A DNA stretch of 64,000 nucleotides from Thermolongibacillus altinsuensis (GTDB lineage Bacteria > Bacillota > Bacilli > Bacillales > Anoxybacillaceae): the NCBI RefSeq assembly GCF_004341205.1, contig NZ_SLUL01000002.1, positions 209,923 through 273,922 of the forward strand, in the 5' to 3' direction. Positions 1 through 7,943 of the stretch are shown piece after piece. The stretch's first letter is position 1; each line of letters opens with the position of its first letter. The notes under the pieces were generated by a model. That model saw only the letters and a program-made list of their open reading frames with translations. It searched no databases and was not told the origin of the DNA. A program made the position numbers and the translations under genes.

Positions 1-1865
1 CAGGTGACTCTTCCGTGAAAGGGAATGTTGAAGAAGCGCAAAAAATGGTTCAACAATCGTTCAAAAACGTGGAGCGCATCCATGCTGAATATAAAGAATA
101 TTTTGGTATTGACAAACAGTGGAAAAGTGTTCTTGATGATTGGCAAGAAATCGAGAAAGAGTGGTCAACGTTTACCGTAAGTGAAACGATTAGACGGCAT
201 CATGAAATCATTTACAATGTATCAAAAATGTTGACGACGCTGGCCGATCGTTCCAATTTGGCGCTCGATGACGACATCGATAACCATTATTTAGCGCAGC
301 TTGTGGTTGAACGAATTCCGAATGTGACCGAAACGATTGGGGAGACACAAGCGTTTGCGTCTGATTTGACGCAAAGCAAACAACTGTATGACATTCAACG
401 CGCGCAGTTAACGTATTGGACGAATGCGCTCGATACGTCCATTCAGGCGCTCAGCCGCGCAACGGCTCCTCTTTTTCTTGAGCAAAAATCGCTGCGCGAC
501 AAAATTCAACAATATCAAGATATTGCGACAACGGACATGATGGGAATCGCAAGTACGCTTCAGCGCGAGTTTTTGCAGGCAGGGACGATCGTGATCACAC
601 CGAAACAGCTGTACGAAAAAACGAACGGCGCACACGAGCAGCTGCATAAGCTAGCCGCATTTTCGAGAGATCTATTGAATGAACGCATCAGCCAAACGCA
701 TGCGTCCATTTTAGCGGAAAAATGGTTGATGATCACCGGGATTAGTTTGGTGTCCGCCCTTGTCATTTATTTATTCGTCGCTTTTTATGTATCGGTGCGC
801 GAACAAATCGTTGAAACCGAACGAGTGACGAACGAAGCCGCGAATGGAAATTTAACGGTGCAAATGAGTATCACCTCCAACGATGAATTTGCCCATATTG
901 CGAAATCGTTCAATACGTTGATTGCTTCTTTTGGATCCATCATTTCCGCCAATCAAAAGCTGATCGGTGATGTATCGGCTTCCGCTGATGAATTGACATC
1001 CATTACCGAAGAAGCTACACAGGCGATGGAACAAATGGCGGCGACGATGGAAGAGGTGGCAGCGGGAGCAAGCAAACAGCGGGATGGAGCGAAACAAAAT
1101 GCGGAAGCGGTTCGCTCGCTTGCGGCGGATACGAACTACATTTTAACGCGGGCGCAGCAAGTAACCGATGCGGCCGAGGTAATGACGGATGAGGCGACAA
1201 AAGGGGCAACGTCGATGGAAGAGATGATTCAACAAATGAAGACAATGAATGAACTTGTCGTTCAGTCAAGCAAATGGATTCAAGCGCTTCATCAGCGCTC
1301 GAATGATATTGAGCAGATGGCAAAAATGATTACGGCCATTGCGGAGCAAACCAACTTGCTTGCGTTAAATGCGGCCATTGAAGCGGCGCGAGCGGGAGAG
1401 CATGGCAGGGGATTTGCGGTTGTTGCCGATGAGGTGCGCAAGCTGGCGGAACAATCATCGGTTTCGGCGCAACAAATTCGCGAGTTGCTTCAAGAGGTGC
1501 AAACGGATACGGCGCAATCGGTGACGGCGATGGAACGCGTGCTGCATGAAGCGGAAAAAGGAGTGGCGCTTGCGAATGACACGGACGAAACGTTTGCCCG
1601 CATTCGTCATGCTACGAACGATGTGACGATGCAAATGAATGAGGTAGCGGCAAAAATCGCCGTGATGACGACGGCGTTTGATGAACTGGCAACGACGATG
1701 AAAGAAACGGAAGCGATTGCGGAAGAGGCGGAGCGACAGACGCAAACGGCTGCGGCGGCGCATGAACAATTGCTTTCGGCTGTTCAGGAAATTGCGGCAA
1801 GTGTGCAATCGCTCAACGATCAAGCGCAACATTTGGCTGAAAAAGGAAAGCGATTCACAGTTTAA
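1..1865 (+). CDS. methyl-accepting chemotaxis protein, 5' end outside the window
   Basis: This is a transmembrane chemoreceptor that passes ligand signals to CheA/CheW. The frame is open to base 1, so the gene starts upstream; the GTG at 15 has no ribosome binding site and is probably internal. Numbering from that GTG, residues 1-235 are the helical extracellular sensor domain, about 237-258 is a hydrophobic transmembrane helix, 258-312 is a HAMP linker, and the rest is the long signalling coiled coil. The highly conserved hairpin tip ([19 protein letters not shown]) lies near residue 443. The first transmembrane helix must be in the missing part. The ligand cannot be told. The gene ends directly in a strong terminator. 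The family call is secure; only the start is missing. Confidence 0.95.
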   Translation, partial: GDSSVKGNVEEAQKMVQQSFKNVERIHAEYKEYFGIDKQWKSVLDDWQEIEKEWSTFTVSETIRRHHEIIYNVSKMLTTLADRSNLALDDDIDNHYLAQLVVERIPNVTETIGETQAFASDLTQSKQLYDIQRAQLTYWTNALDTSIQALSRATAPLFLEQKSLRDKIQQYQDIATTDMMGIASTLQREFLQAGTIVITPKQLYEKTNGAHEQLHKLAAFSRDLLNERISQTHASILAEKWLMITGISLVSALVIYLFVAFYVSVREQIVETERVTNEAANGNLTVQMSITSNDEFAHIAKSFNTLIASFGSIISANQKLIGDVSASADELTSITEEATQAMEQMAATMEEVAAGASKQRDGAKQNAEAVRSLAADTNYILTRAQQVTDAAEVMTDEATKGATSMEEMIQQMKTMNELVVQSSKWIQALHQRSNDIEQMAKMITAIAEQTNLLALNAAIEAARAGEHGRGFAVVADEVRKLAEQSSVSAQQIRELLQEVQTDTAQSVTAMERVLHEAEKGVALANDTDETFARIRHATNDVTMQMNEVAAKIAVMTTAFDELATTMKETEAIAEEAERQTQTAAAAHEQLLSAVQEIAASVQSLNDQAQHLAEKGKRFTV

Positions 1866-1896
1866 AGATCTCGACATGGTTCGAGATCTTTTTTTG
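1865..1896 (+). terminator. Rho-independent terminator after the chemoreceptor
   Basis: A perfect 10-bp stem (AAGATCTCGA at 1865-1874 with TCGAGATCTT at 1881-1890) has a 6-nt loop and is followed by a run of T. Confidence 0.9.
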
Positions 1897-1903
1897 ATCA
1901 ATA

Positions 1904-1932
1904 TTGTTAATTGTTAGAATTTTTAGTATAAT
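1904..1932 (+). promoter_or_regulatory. sigma-A-type promoter of comK
   Basis: TTGTTA (1904-1909), a 17-bp spacer and TATAAT (1927-1932) lie 36 bp upstream of the comK start. A strong SD (AAAGGAGGGGG, about 1952-1962) follows. Confidence 0.6.
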
Positions 1933-1967
1933 AAAAACATCGATTCGGTTGAAAGGAGGGGGCTGGG

Positions 1968-2438
1968 GTGGTGGAACGACTCGATGAATATGTGGTGATT
2001 GGCGAAACAGCTGCATTAGTTCCGAAGTATAATGAGGTTGGAAAGCTTTGCACAACGGTCTATGAGCTGTATAACACGTACTTTGTCGAGAAATCGCCTA
2101 AAGAAATTATCCAACATAGTTGCCGTTATTATGGGAGTACATACGAGGGGAAAGTGGAAGCGGCAAAGCACATTCTTGGCATTCGGCAAATGGTGCCTGT
2201 CTCGGTTTGTGAAGCGCTCCGTTTATATTTCTTCCCGACATGCTCTCCAGATAACGAAAGCTGCATCTGGTTTGCACAATCCCATATCCATCAAGTGCAA
2301 TCTTTTCAGAAAAAGAAAGCAAAAGTCATTTTAAAAAACAAAAAAGAAATTATTGTCGATGTTCAAAAAGGAACGATCGAATCAAAAATGTACAAAACGG
2401 CGATGCTTTTTCTTATTTTAGAACAACGATTAACATGA
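1968..2438 (+). CDS. comK: ComK family competence transcription factor, short form
   Basis: ComK is the master activator of competence (DNA uptake) genes in Bacillus and binds paired AT-boxes in DNA. The protein follows the ComK pattern: an N-terminal strand region, then CRYYGSTYEG near residues 47-56 (B. subtilis has CRFFGSSYAG), a PVSV/LYFFPT block, and a C..W..HIHQV segment near 101-112. It has 156 residues against 192 in B. subtilis and stops just after the segment matching B. subtilis NQVYRTAWL. The C-terminal tail with the MecA-contact region is therefore absent. Two adjacent GTG codons (1968, 1971) follow the SD; either can be the start. The gene is single, with its own promoter and terminator. 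Short ComK paralogues exist in other Bacillaceae, so it may not be the main competence regulator. Confidence 0.85.
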   Translation: MVERLDEYVVIGETAALVPKYNEVGKLCTTVYELYNTYFVEKSPKEIIQHSCRYYGSTYEGKVEAAKHILGIRQMVPVSVCEALRLYFFPTCSPDNESCIWFAQSHIHQVQSFQKKKAKVILKNKKEIIVDVQKGTIESKMYKTAMLFLILEQRLT

Positions 2439-2472
2439 TGCATAATAATTAAAAATTATGTATAATATTGCG

Positions 2473-2506
2473 AAAAAGCATTTGCGTAAAAGCAAATGCT
2501 TTTTTG
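2473..2506 (+). terminator. terminator after comK
   Basis: AAAAGCATTTGC and GCAAATGCTTTT form an AT-rich stem with a GTAAAA-type loop and a T-run. Confidence 0.85.
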
Positions 2507-2533
2507 TAAATTTCATAGGAAAGAAGGACCTTT

Positions 2534-2962
2534 ATGCGTACGTTGCGCGGTCATCATTTGTTGTGTGTTCACGGCTTTCGCGGCATGGGGTATAGCGAAG
2601 CGTTCGTCGCGAAAATGAAGGAGATTGTCGCCGATATTCGCGATGCGCGCAAAGATTTTCCGATTCGTGTCATCGCCGCGCTCGATGATGCTTGCTTCGC
2701 GTGCCCGCATCACGGAAAAGAAACGTGTGAAGCAGATGAAGAATCGAACGATCATGTCCTTTCAATGGATCGCCGTGTCCTTCAGCATTTAGGGCTTAAG
2801 GAAAACGGCATTTACATGAAATCAGAGCTGATCGAGCGGACGGTCAAAAGCGTTCAACCGCAAGACTTAGACATCCTCTGTCAAGGATGCTCATGGCTTT
2901 CTTACGGCGTTTGCAAAGAAGGAATCGCCAAGTTAAAAAATTTTTCTGACAATGATTCGTAA
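2534..2962 (+). CDS. DUF1284 domain protein, cysteine-rich
   Basis: This 142-residue protein has the DUF1284 signature LRGHHLLC near the N-terminus followed by HGFRGMGYS. It carries cysteines at about residue 11, in the ACFACPHHGKETC block (about 54-66), and in the CQGCSW...GVC block (about 116-127). The spacing suits an iron-sulfur or zinc site, which is inferred; the family function is unknown to me. The SD AGAAGGA lies 7 nt before the ATG. It sits alone between the comK terminator and the aspartate kinase promoter, so its neighbours do not reveal its role. Confidence 0.8.
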   Translation: MRTLRGHHLLCVHGFRGMGYSEAFVAKMKEIVADIRDARKDFPIRVIAALDDACFACPHHGKETCEADEESNDHVLSMDRRVLQHLGLKENGIYMKSELIERTVKSVQPQDLDILCQGCSWLSYGVCKEGIAKLKNFSDNDS

Positions 2963-2976
2963 AATTGTGCTATTAT
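2946..2976 (+). promoter_or_regulatory. candidate promoter for aspartate kinase
   Basis: CTGACA (2946-2951) and an extended -10, TGCTATTAT (2968-2976), lie with a 19-bp spacer 38 bp before the start codon. The -35 box overlaps the 3' end of the DUF1284 gene. The leader is too short for a lysine riboswitch. Confidence 0.5.
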
Positions 2977-3013
2977 AGAAAAAATCATAGATTAAAAGAA
3001 AGGGTTATCGAGG

Positions 3014-4360
3014 ATGAAAGTAGCAAAATTCGGGGGAAGTTCGGTCGCGAATGCAGAACAGTTTCGCAAAGTCGCAAACATCGTTACAGCTGATCCAGAG
3101 CGGAAATTTGTTGTCGTTTCCGCACCGGGAAAGCGATTTAAAGAAGATACGAAAATGACAGATTTACTTATTTTGCTGGCGAAAAAAGTGATTGAAGAAG
3201 ATGTGTATGAAGGGGTGTTAGCGCAAGTCGTCGCTCGTTATGATGAAATCGTCACCGACCTTGGATTGCCGCGTGATATTTTAGACGTGATCTCCTCAAA
3301 CCTTCAGCAAATCATTGATACATATGCTGATCAGCCAGAGCGGTTGATGGATGCGCTGAAAGCAAGCGGCGAGGATAACAACGCGAAATTGATGGCTCAT
3401 TATTTGCGTCATCTCGGGCATGAAGCGCATTATGTCAATCCGAAAGACGCGGGAATTTTCGTTACGGATGAGCCGGGAAATGCGCAAATTTTGCCGCAAT
3501 CGTATGAGCAGATTGCCAAATTAAAAGAACGAAGCGGAATTTTAGTCATTCCAGGCTTTTTTGGCTATTCGCTTTCTGGTCATGTCGTGACGTTCCCGCG
3601 CGGCGGCTCCGACATTACCGGTTCGATTATCGCCGCGGGAGTGCACGCAACCTTATATGAAAACTTTACGGATGTCGATTCCATTTATTGTGTCAATCCT
3701 TCGATTGTAGAAAATCCGTGCCAGTTGCGAGAACTGACGTATCGCGAAATGCGCGAGCTGTCGTATGCAGGTTTTTCTGTTTTCCATGACGAAGCGTTGC
3801 AGCCTGTCTATAAGCTGGGAATTCCGGTTTGCGTCAAAAATACGAACAATCCAGACGCACCGGGCACGTTTATTGTTGCGACGCGCGATCATCGCCATCA
3901 GCCAGTGGCGGGCATCGCGAGCGATACAGGCTTTTGCAGCATCAACATCAGCAAATATTTGATGAACCGCGAGATTGGCTTCGGCCGCCGCCTCTTGCAA
4001 ATTTTAGAAGATGAAGGCATTTCCTATGAACATACGCCGTCAGGAATTGACAACATGTCCGTCATTTTGCGCGAAGAGCAGCTCGCAGGCGATGTCGAGC
4101 GCCGCGTATTAGAACGCATCGAAAAAGAGCTGCAAGTCGATGAGGTTTCCATTGAACGCGATTTAGCGCTGATCATGGTCGTTGGCGAAGGAATGGAACG
4201 AAGCGTCGGAATTGCGGCAAAAGCAACGGCTGCGTTTGCGCGCGCCAATATCAACATCGAAATGATCAACCAAGGATCTTCCGAAGTCAGCATGATGTTT
4301 GGTGTCAAAGCGGATGCGGTCGAACGGGCCGTTCGGGCGTTATATGAAGTATACTTTTAA
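3014..4360 (+). CDS. yclM: aspartate kinase, class III (YclM/ThrD-like)
   Basis: The enzyme phosphorylates L-aspartate, the first step towards lysine, threonine and methionine. The N-terminal kinase domain opens with VAKFGGSS (residues 3-10). The GGSDITGS motif near residues 200-207 belongs to the amino-acid kinase fold. Two ACT domains lie after about residue 300 (IASDTGFCSINIS and LIMVVGEGM...NIEMINQGSSEVSM) and normally carry feedback control. At 448 residues it fits the monofunctional B. subtilis YclM type (454) rather than LysC or DapG. The SD is AAAGGG/GAGG. The gene is monocistronic with its own terminator. Function is secure; the choice among the three Bacillus isozymes rests on length and sequence style. 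Confidence 0.92.
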   Translation: MKVAKFGGSSVANAEQFRKVANIVTADPERKFVVVSAPGKRFKEDTKMTDLLILLAKKVIEEDVYEGVLAQVVARYDEIVTDLGLPRDILDVISSNLQQIIDTYADQPERLMDALKASGEDNNAKLMAHYLRHLGHEAHYVNPKDAGIFVTDEPGNAQILPQSYEQIAKLKERSGILVIPGFFGYSLSGHVVTFPRGGSDITGSIIAAGVHATLYENFTDVDSIYCVNPSIVENPCQLRELTYREMRELSYAGFSVFHDEALQPVYKLGIPVCVKNTNNPDAPGTFIVATRDHRHQPVAGIASDTGFCSINISKYLMNREIGFGRRLLQILEDEGISYEHTPSGIDNMSVILREEQLAGDVERRVLERIEKELQVDEVSIERDLALIMVVGEGMERSVGIAAKATAAFARANINIEMINQGSSEVSMMFGVKADAVERAVRALYEVYF

Positions 4361-4400
4361 AAAAGTGGGCTTTCGAATAAGAAAGTCCGCTTTTTTTGTA
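4361..4400 (+). terminator. terminator after aspartate kinase
   Basis: GTGGGCTTTC pairs with GAAAGTCCGC (with G-U pairs), flanked by A-rich and T-rich tracts. Confidence 0.85.
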
Positions 4401-4466
4401 TAAAAATTGGAATTTAATCAGAAAATAACCATTGCATCCACTTATGTATGATGGAGGAAATAAAAG

Positions 4467-5414
4467 ATGAGAGTGTTATTATTGGCGGCGTTGGTGTATA
4501 TGCTTGGAACTAATCCTGTGCAGGCGGAGATTTCAGATGAGAGGTTGCGCCACTATTTAACGGAAATTGGTTGGACGATGGAAGATTTGCAGCGTCATTT
4601 AGCGAAATGGGGAAAACAGGTGAGCGATTTTTCGTCGCTGGAAGCGCTGCAAAAACAGCTTGGCACCCCGATTACTCCCGAACGGCTTGAGTCGGTGTTT
4701 CAACGTTACAAGATGGATCGGGAAGAAGTGGAAGCGTTGCTTGGACAGTTTGGAGAGACGGTTCAAGACTATACCTTTATCGAGGATTTAGATTTTGCTT
4801 TATCTTTTTATCTGGATCGTTATGAAACGATGCAGGCGATGAGCGATTTATTGTCTACGGTCGGTATGACGGAAACGGAGATTCGTAAGTTGTTTGATCG
4901 GGCAGCGTCTTTTCAGCAAACGGACATCATGGAACAGCTTGAACGCATCGATGCTCGCTTAGAATCGTTTCTGTTACGCAATGATGTAACAGCATTAACA
5001 GAAGAAGACAAGAAGCAGCTATGGTCCCTTTGGAACGATTTTTTAACCATTTATGACGTGAATGCGCGTTTTTACCTCGTCAACGATCAAGGGAGTACGC
5101 CGATTTCCTACGAGCAGCTAAAAGCTCTCTCAACGTTAGGAGGGCAAGATCTCGCGATTGAATTATATGATCAAAAACAGGAACTGGTTGCTGATTTGTA
5201 TGTACCAAATGAAGTGATGACATCGAGCATCGTGTTTGATGCGAGCGAACAGTTGGCACACGTGGGGAAAATGGCGTTGGATATGGAGAAAGGAATGCTT
5301 TATGCGCGCATGCCCAACACGGCTTCCTCCTACGGAATGGGGGCGCTCATTGGCTTGTTGTTTGTCATGCTCGGCATTGTTTTATATCGAATGCGAATGG
5401 CGAGGGGAATGTAA
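4467..5414 (+). CDS. processed acidic surface protein (sortase substrate)
   Basis: This is a secreted protein destined for cell-wall anchoring. Residues 1-20 are a signal peptide ending in VQA. The mature part is acidic and rich in helix-forming residues. At residues 282-286 stands MPNTA, followed by a hydrophobic helix and the basic tail YRMRMARGM, which is the three-part layout of a sorting signal. Class D sortases recognise LPxTA/LPDTS-type signals, so M replacing L is unusual. The next gene is a class D sortase whose GTG start follows the stop codon directly, so this is a dedicated enzyme-substrate pair. It resembles the processed acidic surface protein family, assigned from memory. The ligand or role of the mature domain is unknown. 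SD GGAGG precedes the ATG. Confidence 0.8.
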   Translation: MRVLLLAALVYMLGTNPVQAEISDERLRHYLTEIGWTMEDLQRHLAKWGKQVSDFSSLEALQKQLGTPITPERLESVFQRYKMDREEVEALLGQFGETVQDYTFIEDLDFALSFYLDRYETMQAMSDLLSTVGMTETEIRKLFDRAASFQQTDIMEQLERIDARLESFLLRNDVTALTEEDKKQLWSLWNDFLTIYDVNARFYLVNDQGSTPISYEQLKALSTLGGQDLAIELYDQKQELVADLYVPNEVMTSSIVFDASEQLAHVGKMALDMEKGMLYARMPNTASSYGMGALIGLLFVMLGIVLYRMRMARGM

Positions 5415-5957
5415 GTGCGGAGACGGTTCATGGCGGTTTTCTTCATCGCGGCTGGCGCTCTTCTTTTCATCACGAATGCGTCGGCATGGTGGCAAGGATA
5501 TTCAGCCGCGGTTCCGCTTGATCAGCATGACCAGTTGCCAAAGCCGAAGCGAACGGCTGCGATCGGTGAACCGATCGGGACGCTTCTGATTCCGAAGTTG
5601 AATCTCGCCCTTCCCATTTTTCATGGGACGGAGGAAGAACAGCTAAAAAAAGGGGTTGGGCATGATGTGCGGAGCGCCCTTCCCGGTGAGCGAAACAACG
5701 TCGTTTTATCAGGGCATCGTGATACGGTTTTTCAACAGTTGGGAAAAGTAGGTGTCGATGATGTGCTGATCGTTGCGACAGCTACAGACACGTTTACGTA
5801 TCAAGTGCGCAACGTGCGTATTGTCGATGCGGATGATCGAACGGTCATCGTGCCAAAGCCGCGTGCGACGTTAACCGTGACGACATGCTATCCGTTTCAT
5901 TTTATCGGCAACGCGCCGAAGCGTTACGTGCTTGTGGCAGAATTAATAAGAGGCTGA
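5415..5957 (+). CDS. class D sortase
   Basis: A membrane-anchored cysteine transpeptidase that cleaves a sorting signal and links the substrate to peptidoglycan. Residues 5-22 are an N-terminal membrane anchor. The sortase barrel follows from about residue 54 (GTLLIPKLNLALPIF). The catalytic triad is visible: His101 in LSGHRDT, Cys158 in TTCYPF and Arg170 in APKRYV. Its 180 residues are normal for the class. The start is GTG, directly after the TAA of the surface-protein gene, with an SD (GAGGGGAA) inside that gene. Close coupling implies that the upstream protein is its main substrate. The class D assignment rests on size, the TxTCYPF motif and the LPxTA-like signal of its partner. Confidence 0.92.
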   Translation: MRRRFMAVFFIAAGALLFITNASAWWQGYSAAVPLDQHDQLPKPKRTAAIGEPIGTLLIPKLNLALPIFHGTEEEQLKKGVGHDVRSALPGERNNVVLSGHRDTVFQQLGKVGVDDVLIVATATDTFTYQVRNVRIVDADDRTVIVPKPRATLTVTTCYPFHFIGNAPKRYVLVAELIRG

Positions 5958-5974
5958 TGAATCAGCCTCTTATT
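5945..5974. terminator. bidirectional terminator between sortase and ywpF
   Basis: A 14-bp perfect inverted repeat (AATAAGAGGCTGAT at 5945-5958 with its complement at 5961-5974) overlaps the 3' ends of both convergent genes. Short A/T tracts allow use in both directions. Confidence 0.8.
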
Positions 5975-6378
5975 GCTTGGAGTTGATGTTTAAACTCTTT
6001 TAATAACGTTTCGCCCTGGAATCCGCGTTCAACCAAATCTTCAAGGATGATTTCGGCAAGGTTCGTTCGATTGCGAAGAAGCAACGCATCGATCAGCACG
6101 CTAATTCGCTCATCCATGACGGTAATCGAGCGAACGGTCGCGATCATGCGGGCAGGGTCGTTGCTTTTGTTGGAAATAACGACTTGTAGCTGAATTTCTT
6201 GCCCGTTTTTCTGAAAAGTTGAAAATCGATCGAGATAGGAGCGGTCGATGTACGCTTCGACTAACCAGCGATTTTTTCCATCTTCTTTGTTGATAATTAA
6301 GCCATCGATTAGTGGAATGTCTTCTCGTTTTTTTTCTTGGTTGATGAGCGCCAGCCCGACGAGTTTAAACGTTTTCAA
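5962..6378 (-). CDS. ywpF: YwpF family protein
   Basis: This small cytosolic protein (138 residues) resembles B. subtilis YwpF. Shared features are the start KTFKLVGL, the core IPLIDGLIINKED, VQVVISNK-type and NDPARMIATV segments, and the end LLRNRTNLAEIILEDLVERGF. No catalytic motif is visible and the function is unknown. Start choice: a GTG lies at 6387, but the SD GAGGTGA sits only a few bases before the TTG at 6378. Starting there gives MKTFKLVG, the same N-terminus as the family. The gene is monocistronic and convergent with the sortase. Confidence 0.78.
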   Translation of the reverse strand: MKTFKLVGLALINQEKKREDIPLIDGLIINKEDGKNRWLVEAYIDRSYLDRFSTFQKNGQEIQLQVVISNKSNDPARMIATVRSITVMDERISVLIDALLLRNRTNLAEIILEDLVERGFQGETLLKEFKHQLQAIRG

Positions 6379-6549
6379 AGGATTCACCTCGGCTCACATT
6401 GATCTTATCCACAATTATACCATAGCTTATCCGCTTCACAAAAAAGATTGAAGTATGAATTTTCAATTTTCCACCTTATTCTCATCAAAAATGGGGTAAA
6501 AATGAACAAAAAGTGGAAGAAATGAGCGTGAAAATTGAAAAATGTCGAT

Positions 6550-6578
6550 TTTACGACGTTTTCTTTTTTCGTTATGAT
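6550..6578 (+). promoter_or_regulatory. candidate promoter of a small transcript
   Basis: TTTACG (6550-6555), a 17-bp spacer and TATGAT (6573-6578) stand in a gene-free region. The next recognisable signal downstream is a terminator. Confidence 0.4.
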
Positions 6579-6584
6579 GGGAAC

Positions 6585-6736
6585 AAGGAGGTGGGAAACA
6601 TGTAGAATTGTTGAATTGTGCATCGTTGCAAGACATTTGATTCCCCTAAATTTTTCCTTCCAACAAGATTCCTCAATAAAAAGTGGTCCTTCTGCTCCCT
6701 CACGTTTGCCAACCGATGTGTTCGGTTGGTTCTTTT
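6585..6736 (+). ncRNA. candidate small RNA or start-stop leader of about 150 nt
   Basis: The 376-bp gap between ywpF and the XRE regulator holds no convincing ORF. It does hold a promoter-like pair (TATGAT at 6573-6578), a perfect SD (AAGGAGGTG, 6585-6593) followed by ATGTAG at 6600-6605 (start codon then stop), and a clean terminator at 6709-6736. A short RNA with a start-stop minimal ORF fits. It could also be the relic of a lost gene. I do not recognise a known RNA family. Confidence 0.35.
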
Positions 6737-6740
6737 TTAT
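6709..6740 (+). terminator. terminator of the candidate small RNA
   Basis: CCAACCGA (6709-6716) pairs with TCGGTTGG (6722-6729), followed by TTCTTTTTT. It points along the plus strand, where no protein gene precedes it for 300 bp. Confidence 0.8.
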
Positions 6741-6754
6741 TTTTTAGAAAAAAA

Positions 6755-7165
6755 TTATTCAAACGCGCGCAATAGTTCTTGAATCGTGGTGATGACAATC
6801 GTTTCGATTCGTTTGCGTTTTTTCGCCGGCAACGATTGCAATACATATAAGCTTCTAGCAAGCTTTGGATTTTGTTTTAAATAACGGATCACTTCAAGCA
6901 GTTCTTCGTCGATGTCATCGGTTCCATATGTGCGTTGGATCTCATGCAATATTTCTTTTGTTACATGGTTCCTGCCAAGCAAAAAATCGATGCTGACGTT
7001 AAACAAGTTGCTGATCTCTTCAATGGATTTAATATCAGGAAGTTGATCGCCGTTTTCCCATTTGCTGATTTGTGAGCGTGATACGTTTAATTTTTGCGCT
7101 AATTGCTCTTGCGTCCAATTTCGCTCCTTTCGCAGCCACTTTAACCGATCTCCTAATTGTTTCAT
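6755..7165 (-). CDS. XRE family helix-turn-helix transcriptional regulator
   Basis: A DNA-binding repressor-type protein of 136 residues. Residues 6-62 form a complete Cro/CI-type HTH (LKWLRKERNWTQEQLAQKLN...SQISKWENGDQLPDIKSIEEI). The C-terminal 70 residues are helical and end in KKRKRIETIVITTIQELL, probably a dimerisation or sensing part. It is not SinR, which is shorter and different outside the HTH. The ATG at 7165 has a GGTGGAAG SD. The upstream region holds two TGTCGAA heptamers that match the Spo0A box, so control by Spo0A is possible. The target genes cannot be told from the sequence. Confidence 0.88.
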   Translation of the reverse strand: MKQLGDRLKWLRKERNWTQEQLAQKLNVSRSQISKWENGDQLPDIKSIEEISNLFNVSIDFLLGRNHVTKEILHEIQRTYGTDDIDEELLEVIRYLKQNPKLARSLYVLQSLPAKKRKRIETIVITTIQELLRAFE

Positions 7166-7241
7166 GGTTATCTTCCACCATCTTATTTGTTACTTTAAAC
7201 ATAATATATATAAGATATGGAAGCGTGAGTTTTTGTTCATA

Positions 7242-7302
7242 TTCGACACAATCACCTAAAATGTTCAAATAAAGAACAAAAATGTCATTTCCATTTGTCG
7301 AA
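7242..7302. promoter_or_regulatory. two candidate Spo0A (0A) boxes between the XRE gene and 7353
   Basis: TTCGACA at 7242-7248 (minus-strand TGTCGAA) and TGTCGAA at 7296-7302 (plus, inside TTTGTCGAAAA) match the 0A-box core. They lie 47 bp apart in the divergent intergenic region. Function is inferred from the match only. Confidence 0.45.
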
Positions 7303-7352
7303 AAAAGTTGCTGAAAAAGGTATTAAATGTAAAAATATACAAGTGATTATTC

Positions 7353-7832
7353 ATGAAATGGGGGATGAATTTGGATATTTATTTTTTCGATTTCATCGTT
7401 CATGCAAAGGAAAGGGGGAAAAAGTGTGAGAACACATACCAAATCTTAATTAAAGAAAGATCGAATCCGTTTTTTAAATCGTGGCGTACGATTATGCCCG
7501 TCCGTTTTTGTGACTCCCTTCAATTTATCTCTCCTGAGCCGACAAGGCGAACCGAAAAAGACTGCAGTGAATATCGCACCATTACATGTTATGAACATGA
7601 AGAGCTGATCTTGTTATTTAAAACGATGGATCAGCGAACGATGGTTGCCGTATTTTTGCATCTATCGACAAACACCATCGATATTTTTCTTCATCGTTGG
7701 AGTGACCTCGACCAAAAATATCTTCGCATCTCTGCCGATCACTTAACCGCCGCTGAAGAACGATCCGTCCAACACATTCTTCGCTCGTTTTACATCCGTT
7801 CAGGCAAGCAAATTTCCTATTTTTTATTGTAG
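7353..7832 (+). CDS. hypothetical protein
   Basis: I do not recognise this 159-residue ORF. The N-terminal 30 residues are poorly coding-like and no SD precedes the ATG at 7353. A good SD (AAAGGGGGAAAAA near 7408-7420) lies inside, but only GTG-TGA follows it directly, so the real start is uncertain. From about residue 45 the sequence looks coding (FHxRWSDLDQKYLRISADHLTAAEERSVQHILRSF is broken here to its parts RWSDLDQKY and LTAAEERSV). No transmembrane helix or known motif is visible. A terminator follows at once, which supports transcription of this strand. An upstream 0A-like box may regulate it. Confidence 0.45.
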   Translation: MKWGMNLDIYFFDFIVHAKERGKKCENTYQILIKERSNPFFKSWRTIMPVRFCDSLQFISPEPTRRTEKDCSEYRTITCYEHEELILLFKTMDQRTMVAVFLHLSTNTIDIFLHRWSDLDQKYLRISADHLTAAEERSVQHILRSFYIRSGKQISYFLL

Positions 7833-7860
7833 AAGCAAGCCGCTTGTGCTTGCTTTTTTA
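7833..7860 (+). terminator. terminator before gtaB
   Basis: AAGCAAGC (7833-7840) and GCTTGCTT (7848-7855) form the stem, with a T-tail. Confidence 0.85.
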
Positions 7861-7908
7861 TTTTTGCGAAATCGAAAGTACTCTTTTATATAGGTGTCCA
7901 ATAAATTA

Positions 7909-7917
7909 TGTTATGAT
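7909..7917 (+). promoter_or_regulatory. extended -10 promoter element of gtaB
   Basis: TGTTATGAT lies 27 bp before the gtaB start. No good -35 box is seen at 16-18 bp. Confidence 0.4.
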
Positions 7918-7943
7918 GGTAAACATAAGGAGAGGTGCAAAAG

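Noticed and set aside
1015..1323. Long minus-strand frame within the chemoreceptor gene
   Set aside because: It is the shadow of a coding strand with strong codon bias; no SD and a low-complexity product.
2963..3013. Lysine riboswitch before aspartate kinase
   Set aside because: Only 51 bp lie between the genes and no riboswitch-like structure fits.
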